From assembly GCF_030272615.1 (NCBI RefSeq), contig NC_081414.1, forward strand, positions 811,371,069 to 811,435,068: a stretch of 64,000 nt of DNA, in the 5' to 3' direction. Made by a program: the position numbers and the translations under genes. A model generated the notes under the pieces. It was not told where the DNA came from. It saw only the letters and a program-made list of their open reading frames with translations, and searched no databases. Of this stretch, positions 56,721 to 64,000 are shown one piece after another (positions within the stretch are counted from its first letter, which is position 1; each line of letters starts with the position of its first letter). The DNA comes from Cryptomeria japonica. Its lineage: Eukaryota; Streptophyta; Pinopsida; Cupressales; Cupressaceae.

Positions 56721-58589
56721 AAAAGCTTTTCCTTTATGGTGGCTCTTGAGCTTGGGGCATCTTGAGCACTGTTCTCCTCATCATCAAGTTTTCTCCATCT
56801 ATCACTAGCACTGCCTTGCTGATTGAAGAAGTTACACTCTGAGTGTCCTCCTCTTGCAAAAATTGAGTTCTTCTTTCCCCCATGTATGATCTTGTGGAGC
56901 TTGAGGCTTTCCCTGGGCACTTACTCATGGTATGCCCAACGTGATTGCAATGATAACACCTACCGGTGAAGACTATATTTCGGGTCAGTGCAAGAAGATG
57001 AGTCCACTTTTTGGCCAAAAACTGGAAGTGTTTTCCCTATTTTTCAGATTTGTCTCATTTGAGCTTAAATTTTGAAATACTTAGAGATTGAATCTTGGAA
57101 AAAGTCAGTAATATAAAAGATAGCCCCTGAGTGTACTTTCCAAATATGTAATTTATTTTAATACCCACATAATAAAAAATAACTTTTTGAATGGAGTTCT
57201 AAAAACTATGTTTTAAAAATGCTTGTTTCAGGACCATACCATGCATGTGTACAACCCACACTTTTTGACACAATTAAAATTATTTTCTCAAACCATTTTG
57301 GGAAATGGTTTGTAACACATTGAAGATTGATCAACATATTTTTGTGTATTTTTTTTTCTAATTTTTTTTTTTAATTAATTTTTTAATGGCCATAATTATC
57401 TTTTTAAAAATTTGACGTGTACAACCCACATAATTTGACGTAAGCTTAATAGTTTTTTATTATTTTTTTTTAAAAAGAAATTTTTTTTGTGTAGATTGAT
57501 GACATATAATTTTTTTTTTCAAAATTCATTATAATAAAAAAGTTATTAAATTAACAAAATTAGTTAATATTTCAAATTTATAGACCTGATTTAGTATAAA
57601 TTAAATGAAAAATAGTTAAAATAATCAATTTTTAAATAAATTTACTTATTTAGAATCTGGACAGTATAATCTGAAATGGGTTTTAATTTCGTATAAAAAT
57701 TCTTTGATTAGAGGCACATAAACTATTTCAGAAGTTCATATTTGTGCTTTCATTCATGGAGATTTGAATTTGTAGGTTCATGTCTCAAGTGTGGCCCTCC
57801 CAGGTCTATCCCATGCCTAATTCTGAGGCAAGTGGTAGGTTGTGGATTCAAATTCTACTGAACGGGGGCCTGTTCCATTTTTTTGCGCATTGGATTTAAT
57901 AACAAAGAAAATCAAGTGAGAAAATATTAAACATGCCCTACAAGTGGGGTAATAGAATATGAAGTAAACATAAAAGAATAAATTATGTGATATCTAGTGG
58001 TTTCTCTTTTATGTTATATGTCACCTCAATGTTACATTCACTTTGTTGGTGCATCATTATTTTCTTGCATTTATCTAACTATTGTACTGTATATTTGCAC
58101 CTAGAGGATAGGATAAGATTACTTGGGTAGATATCTACCTAGGTAGGCATCACATGTTCAACTTATACTCCCTACTTTGGTAGAGATGTGGATATATGTT
58201 ACGCATCTTCTCAATTTTTTTGTAAGAGTTCTCTGTAAATAAGATTTTATATATTAGAATTTTCCTAAAACATGTCTCAAAATGATTAAAACACTTGAAT
58301 CAAGGTCAAAAACTAAAAATGTGAGATACACGATATGGATGATGACAAGGATGGTTGAGAATAAAGAGAATTTGAATGGATTATGGTATACTCCTAAGTC
58401 TGGGGTACTTTTAAAAAACAATTATACATGATGCCAAGGTACTTGTCCAAGGTGTCATAAGAATGGTTTTCACCCATGAGTAAAAAAATTATGTTTACTT
58501 TTCTCTCATTTTTAATTTTAATGTAAGACCAAATCCTTTAGGTGTGGATATGTTAAATGATACACAAGATATTTATAATTTTTTAAAAA

Positions 58590-59720
58590 TCCAATAATAG
58601 GACCAACTATAGACCTATATCTATTATGCCATCATGGCATAATAGGTCCATAATTGGTCCTATCACACTAAGTAAACATGTCGAATTAGCATAGTTTAAG
58701 TGTTGGAGATGAATTAGATGATGAAGTTGGCAATTTTCGATAAAATCATGTCATGTTGTGGGTTAATAGGTCCTATTATGGATCTGTTATGCCATGACGG
58801 TATAATAGGTGGACTATTATGAAATGTCATGGCATAATAGGACCTATTATGCCATGATGGCATAATAGGTCCTTTTATGTCATGACATGATATAATAGGA
58901 CCAACTATGGACCCATTATGCAATGTCATGGCATAATAGGACATATTATGCCATCATGGTATAATAGGTCCATAATTGGTCCTATAATACTAAGTAAACA
59001 TGTCGAATTAGCATAGTTTTAGTGTTGGAGATGAATTAGATGATGAAGTTGGAAATTTTCGATAAAATCATGTCATGTTGTGGGTTAATAGGTCCTATTA
59101 TGGACCTGTTATGCCATGATGGCATAATAGGTGGACTATTATGAAATGTCATGGCATAATAGGTGGACTATTATGCAATGTCATGGCATAATTGGACCTA
59201 TTATGCCATGATGGCATAATAGGTCCTATTATGCCATGATGGCATAATAGGTCCTATTACGCCAAGACATGATATAATAGGACCAACTATGAACCCATTA
59301 TGCAATGTCATGGCATAATAGGTCCATAATTGGTCCTATTATGCTAAGTAAACATGTTGAATTAGCATAGTTTCAGTGTTGGAGATGAATTAGATGATGA
59401 AGTTGGCAATTTTTGAGAAAATCATGTCATGTTGTGGTTTAATAGGTCCTATTATGGACTTGTTATGCCATGATGGCATAATAGGTGGACTATTATGAAA
59501 TGTCATGGCATAATAGGACCTATTATGCCATGAAATGATATAAAAGGACCAACTATGGACCCATTATGCCATGATGGCATAATAGGACATATTATGCCAT
59601 CATGGCATAATGTGTCCTATTATGCCATGACATGACATAATGTGTCCACAATTGGTCCTCTTATACCATCACATGATATAATAGGACCATAATAGGACCT
59701 GTATGCCATGACATGGCATA
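58590..59720. repeat. Palindromic satellite with higher-order units
   Basis: Dense array of near-palindromes of the type TTATGCCATGATGGCATAA, often joined by AATAGGTCCTATTA or AATAGGACC. GGCATAAT occurs at least 14 times. A non-palindromic spacer that starts CTAAGTAAACATGT and runs about 115 bp (through GATGAATTAGATGATGAAGT) recurs at 58668, 58990 and 59344, giving higher-order periods of about 322 and 354 bp. The array lies wholly inside TIR element copy 2. It could extrude as cruciforms. Not coding. Confidence 0.9.
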
Positions 59721-59849
59721 AACCTAAGCCTAAACTTTGATATCTAAAATTTGAAGAGTAATGTTAATTACTTTTAAGGTTATACTAATAGTGGTAACTT
59801 TTGTATTGCCTAATGAGGCTTAAGAACAATTTTGGTACATATGTTCGGT

Positions 59850-60050
59850 TTTGTTTCAATTTCATTTTTGTTTTTGTTTTTGTTTCGATTTTGTTTTCAT
59901 TTTTTTTTGTTTCAATTTCGTTTTTGTTTTTGTTTTTGTTTTTGTTTCGATTTTGATTTTGTTTTTTATTTTGTTTTTAGTTTTTTTTTTGTTTCGATTT
60001 CGTTTTTGTTTTGATTTCATTTTTGTTTCGATTTCATTTTCGTTTTGATG
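59850..60050. repeat. TTTTGTTTCGATTT low-complexity tract
   Basis: About 200 bp of irregular TTTTTGTTTTTGTTTCGATT units on the plus strand (purine-rich on the other). Translated frames give Phe/Val/Cys runs with no meaning. A poly-A run follows at 60233-60250. Confidence 0.85.
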
Positions 60051-61665
60051 TTTCTAAGATATGTAATTTAATATTTTGTCTTGTTAACTATCTAGGTTTG
60101 GTTTTGATTTGTAAATTTGTTGATTAGGGTTTAGCGTTAAGTGTTGAAGAATATTTCAGATCAAAATCAAGAATTAACAAATATAAAAACTAATTTATTT
60201 ATAGGCTACCTTAAAAAAAACTAAAATAATACAAAAAAAAAAAAAAAAACACAAAAAAGAGGAAAAATATACAAGAAAAATATGAAATGTGAAAATAGAT
60301 GACTGAATGTGTCCTTGGGATAGTGGTGGAGGCTTGCAATGGAATTCACAACTCGGGGGCCCATTTTTTATCTCCTCTTCTCAATTTACTGTCACAGTGA
60401 AAATGAAAAAAATCGCTCAAAAAAATGGTAAAAATAAAATTTAAAAATGGGCCCCCGAGATTTACAAACGGGCCCCCGTTTTGTTTTTACTTTAGCTTCA
60501 GGCCTCTGTCACCTTTTGGCTCAGGAGCTCGAACCATTAACGGGCCCCCATTTTTTTGAAACGGGCCCCCGTTTTTTCAAAACAGGGGCCCATTTTGAGG
60601 ACTGCGTTTTCCAACGTGCAGACTTTCATGAATTTGTGACTCATTAGCTTGCACTTTCCCTTTCCTCTTCCTGAGTTTCCAAACCTACCCCTAAAATTGC
60701 ACCTTCCTCTATAGGATCCTCTAAATTCTCCCCTATGAGAGTCTCCATTGCCTTCTTAGCCTTGGTGCTCTTCATTTATTGGTGATTGCTGCCCTCTACC
60801 AAAATTTCCTTTACCTCTTAAATTATTACCTCCCGTATGTTTCTGATTTTGTTCAATCCTCCTTTTAATCTTCTCTTCTGCCCTTAGGGCCAACTGAAAA
60901 TACTTATGGACAGTGTCTGGTGTGAGGATACTTATCTCATCTTGTATATTATGTCTAAGGCCATTCATATACTTGGCCAACTTCTCAACCTCATTCTCAT
61001 GCTTCCTAGCCCTCAAACTGAGCTTATGGAACTCTTCAGTGTATGCATTGACATCTAACTCCCTTTGTTTCAGATTTTTGCAGTCGCTTATGGATTTGAA
61101 CTTCATAATCTTCTAGAAGGAATTGTGCCTTAAGTCTGATCTTCATATGCTCCCATGAAGTTATCTTCTTTTTGCCTTCTTGTATCCTTTCTTCTTGCAT
61201 CATATTCCACCAAACCAATGCCGATCCTCTCATTCTTGATTTGGTCACATTGACTTTTTTCTCTTCTACTACCTCTTTGTAATCAAAGTGATTATTGAGA
61301 GCTTCTATCCAATATAGCAACTCTTCTCCATTGAGGTTTTCTCCATATGTGGGTAATCCATGCAAGTTGTCTTTGGAAATGGATTTGATTGCATCTAAGA
61401 ATAGCTTTTGGTCTTGAGGCATAGCTACTACTGTAGGTTCCTCTCCATCTTCCACTTCTTCATTAGTCTCATCACCCCATTCTGCCTTAACCTTCCCCTT
61501 CTCCTTCTTAACCTCTCCGATTCCTCTACTTCCTTCTGCATCCTTCAATCCTTCTATCATCTCTGCCACCATCTGCCAGATGGCTTCTAGATTCATTGTC
61601 TTTGGAGGCCTTGAACTTGCTTTTGATTATTCACAATATGACATACACAAAATCTTTTAAAGAAT

Positions 61666-61678
61666 GGCTCTAATACAA
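61666..61678 (-). other. Ty3-2 primer binding site
   Basis: On the minus strand TTGTATTAGAGCC, three bases from the end of the 5' LTR. It is the initiator tRNA-Met type site TGGTATCAGAGCC with two changes, one of them C to T. Confidence 0.75.
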
Positions 61679-61681
61679 CTT

Positions 61682-63311
61682 TGATACAAAGAATCTTGGA
61701 CCCTTGTTTGATACACCTTCTTGAGTGACTTGTCCTATGCAACCCTACAACTACACAAGTCCTTCCTATGGCACTTGGTAGGGGTTATGATAATGAGACC
61801 TCCAAGGTTTAAACCTTCTTGACATTCCTCCTAGGTATAGTCAATGGTTTCTGGACAATCAACTCCACCACTAGAGGTTACCACCTCAGTTTCCCACACA
61901 CTCCTCTCTTGGGCTCCAACCACTCCTACAAGGATCTTAACATACAAACACTTCCTATGGTTTCCCAATGCATCTACAAGGTGTCTTCAATTTTTTTTGA
62001 GGTTTAAGGCTCACCAAATCCATCGCCTTGGATTCCTAACCCTTCTAGGTCTCTACTGACACCTAAATAGGCCTAATTGCATTAGCCCTCCCTAGGCGGT
62101 TTTAGGGGTTTAATTTTCAAAAGTTCCAAACAATTCTAGAAATAAATCATGGATTTGAGTACCCTTTTGAAAGTTATAGACAATACTAGAAAAGTGCATC
62201 TGGGTTATCAATACAAGTGGGGTTTCCAATGCTGCACTATTTTGAAGGGTTTTAGGCCTAACTGGTGACTTGGCAAGATGGGTCTAAAAATCTTCACCAG
62301 TCAGCTCTCTTGCTCCAAAAAATTTTGGAACCTTGAAGGGAACTCAGAGGGCTTTCCATTCATGTGCCACTTGGTCCTGCACCAATCCCTAAGTGCTCAC
62401 AAATTACACCTTTCTTGTTGTCCTAACTCACCTACTCCCAGCGGTGAGCCTAGGGCTTCATTGTTTCTCCTCCTCCTGGACCTGCAACACCATACAACCT
62501 ATTCCTAGGCTATGTACAGACCCTAACCTATAATTCTTAGTTATTTCAATAGGTGCCATCAAAGAATGCCTAGGTTAGAGGCATTTCTTGCTCTTAAACC
62601 CTACTTGCAAGGGTTTTGCTCCTAGTTGCAAAGAATGGAAGAAATCTCTACAACCTGGAACAATCAAACCTGTAAATCAACCTTAATGAAATCAAACACA
62701 ATGAACACTCTAATATGCAATGAGTTTACACCATCTAGTCCATACTAGACTGTACAAACAAGGAAAACAAGACAAAATTGTCAACAACCAGTGGAAACAA
62801 GGTTGTTTCACAAACCAAAAACTTGCTCTTGCATTTCCATTCCTCCAACCCATACAATGAAGTGAAATTTTGCTTATATCCACTTGTTTTAGTCTGTTCA
62901 ACCAACTTCCTAATGCCTATAACCAAAAATGCAACTTTTGCAAGAAATTGCAAAATGTTGCTCAACAACCTTTGACAACTTTTTGCTCCAGGATGCAATT
63001 TGTATTATAATGCATTTTAAGACTCTTGAAGGTCCTCAAACACCCCATAAGACCTAGGTAAAAACAACTCAATTGACCACTAATACATGAATACATTCAT
63101 CTAGAGTATTCTACCTGTGAACTACCTAAGCATCTCACTTCTCAGGCTATCAGCATCTTGAGCATAATTGACTCAAACCAAAAATTGGACAACACAACCA
63201 TGGCTCTACTGAGTCCTCAATGGTTGGTCCATTATTACATCACATTTATAACACACAAACTAGAAAGAAAAATAAATCTTTCATTCTTGGAGTGCTAGGT
63301 GCCCTACACCA
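61682..63311 (-). repeat. Ty3-2 5' LTR
   Basis: 1,630 bp; matches 51704-53311. On the minus strand it begins TGGTGTAGGGCACCTAGCAC and ends next to the primer site. Differences from the other LTR are scattered substitutions plus an extra segment near 61730-61755. Confidence 0.92.
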
Positions 63312-63589
63312 GTGATCATGTTGGTTCCTATTAATCTTCTAGTGATATGTTTTTTTCTTGTTAGTTTAGTATTTTGTCATATCTTCAGGTAATGTTTAGT
63401 AGTCGATACTCAATTGAAAATTATATATTTTTGCATGGTTTATCTTTCTCAACATGCCAAAACTCTTTCAAGTCATTTTTTTTTGTAAAGTTCAAATTCT
63501 TTATTAATATAAATCCTTGGCCTTGCCTTTGTTAATAAAATAAATAAATATTCTACTTCAACCAAAAACTCGAACTTATTATTGTGAGC

Positions 63590-63890
63590 TCACCCTAAGC
63601 CCTAATCCTAACCCTAGCTCTAAACATAATTAAATTTTAATCCCATCCCTAACTCTAATTTAAATTCAACCCTAATTAAATCCTAACCATAATTATGCCC
63701 TAACTTTAATTAAACCTTAATTGAACCCTTACCTTACTTGTAGCATAACCCTCACCTTAAACCATTATTGAAACCTAACCTTAACCCTAACACTAGAACT
63801 TACACTAATTGAACCATAACCTTATCTCTAACCTTATATAAATGATAATCTAAATTTAATCCTAGTAGTTGTACCATAACCATAATCTAA
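63590..63890. repeat. Degenerate telomere-like (CCCTAA-type) sequence
   Basis: A run of words such as CCCTAA, CCCTAACC, AACCTTAA and CTAACCCTAA, interspersed with AATTAAA. Plant telomeres are CCCTAAA repeats. Here the repeat is irregular and heavily mutated, so it is an old interstitial telomere-like stretch or a look-alike simple repeat. 63317-63590 and 63890-64000 show nothing else. Confidence 0.6.
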
Positions 63891-64000
63891 ATAGTCTCCT
63901 TACTTTGCCATCAACAAAATTGTTAAGAGAAAATAACCATTGTATAAATAAGTTTACATAAATCATTCCAAACTCCATGTAATGGTGTAATTGAATGCCA

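Larger units (their letters stand above)
56982..60660 (-). mobile_element. Non-autonomous TIR element, copy 2 (3,679 bp)
   Basis: Same ends as the element at 22983-24175, in inverse orientation: GGGTCAGTGCAAGAAGATGA at the left, and the reverse complement of GGGAAAGTGCAAGCTAATGA at the right. Flanked by perfect TTTC duplications (56978-56981 and 60661-60664). The outer 900 bp (left) and 310 bp (right) match copy 1; about 2.45 kb in the middle is absent from copy 1. That middle holds a palindromic satellite (58590-59720), a pyrimidine-rich tract (59850-60050) and AT-rich sequence. No transposase frame. It sits in the gag of Ty3-2, so it is younger than that element. Confidence 0.87.
56735..61596 (-). 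pseudogene. Ty3-2 gag, split by a TIR element
   Basis: Gag starts at ATG 61596 (MNLEAIWQMVAEM) with an acidic linker, then the capsid-like retrotrans_gag region (DYKEVVEEKKVNVTKSRM, VWWNMMQEERIQEGKKKITS; then 61106-60756 with DVNAYTEEFHKLSLRAR and KLAKYMNGLRHNIQDEISIL). An Arg/Gly-rich stretch leads to 60665, where the TIR element intervenes. Gag resumes at 56977 and immediately shows a zinc knuckle, CYHCNHVGHTMSKC. The frames on the two sides differ by exactly the amount expected from the insert plus its 4 bp duplication. There is also an older frameshift near 61100 and a TAG at about 60756. Confidence 0.9.
51704..63311 (-). mobile_element. Ty3/gypsy chromovirus (Ty3-2) with nested insertion
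   Basis: An 11.6 kb minus-strand element of which 3.7 kb is a nested TIR element; without it about 7.9 kb. LTRs are 61682-63311 (5' in element sense) and 51704-53311 (3'). Order on the minus strand: LTR, primer site, gag with zinc knuckle, protease, reverse transcriptase, RNase H, integrase, chromodomain, LTR. The chromodomain marks it as a chromovirus. The flanks GTTAT (51699-51703) and GTGAT (63312-63316) match at four of five positions, a probable decayed target duplication. Gag changes frame once (near 61100), pol once (near 55740); otherwise the damage is mainly stops. Confidence 0.93.

Noticed and set aside
59832-60048. Phe-rich frames resembling a membrane protein
   Set aside because: Translation of the TTTTGTTTCGATTT tract; low complexity only.

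Overview
This window looks like nuclear DNA from a plant with a large, repeat-rich genome, most plausibly a gymnosperm such as a conifer. That is inference. It rests on AT-rich sequence, an almost continuous mosaic of old nested retrotransposons (Copia, Ty3 of two lineages, a LINE, a small non-autonomous LTR element), LTR pairs that differ by several percent, and plant-specific families (plant mobile domain, F-box). No intact protein-coding host gene, rRNA or tRNA was recognised.

Layout. 0-2.5 kb: decayed plant-mobile-domain gene copy with a GGA/GGT tract, then a minisatellite. 3.7-7.2 kb (minus): Ty3 pol of the Tat type with two RNase H domains. 7.1-11.7 kb: a 590 bp direct duplication flanking an unrecognised degenerate coding region. 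12.9-13.5 kb: short tandem repeats running into a 440 bp foldback. 15.6-22.7 kb: complete Copia element with a perfect 5 bp target duplication. 23.0-24.2 kb: a 1.2 kb terminal-inverted-repeat (TIR) element. 24.7-31.6 kb: second complete Copia element, also with a perfect 5 bp duplication. 33.6-34.9 kb (minus): F-box pseudogene. 36.1-37.0 kb: an array of about ten inverted GCGGGATAAG pairs. 37.5-44.7 kb: an unrecognised degenerate coding region split by a 3.3 kb non-autonomous LTR element. 47.7-50.9 kb (minus): an unknown acidic/coiled-coil reading frame and LINE pol. 51.7-63.3 kb (minus): a chromodomain Ty3 element whose gag is interrupted by a second, 3.7 kb copy of the TIR element carrying a palindromic satellite. 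63.6-63.9 kb: degenerate telomere-like sequence.

The best candidate for something undescribed is the TIR element, present as two copies in opposite orientation. All four ends fit GGGNNAGTGCAAG. Each copy is flanked by its own perfect 4 bp direct repeat (ATCT; TTTC). Removing the larger copy plus one repeat puts the interrupted gag back in one reading frame, so the ends are well fixed. Neither copy shows a transposase. Second is the hairpin array at 36-37 kb. Third is the decay pattern: the two Copia polyproteins carry 16 and 13 premature stops but zero and one frameshift, and most interpretable stops fit C-to-T change at CAG, CAA, CGA or TGG codons, as expected from methylated cytosine.
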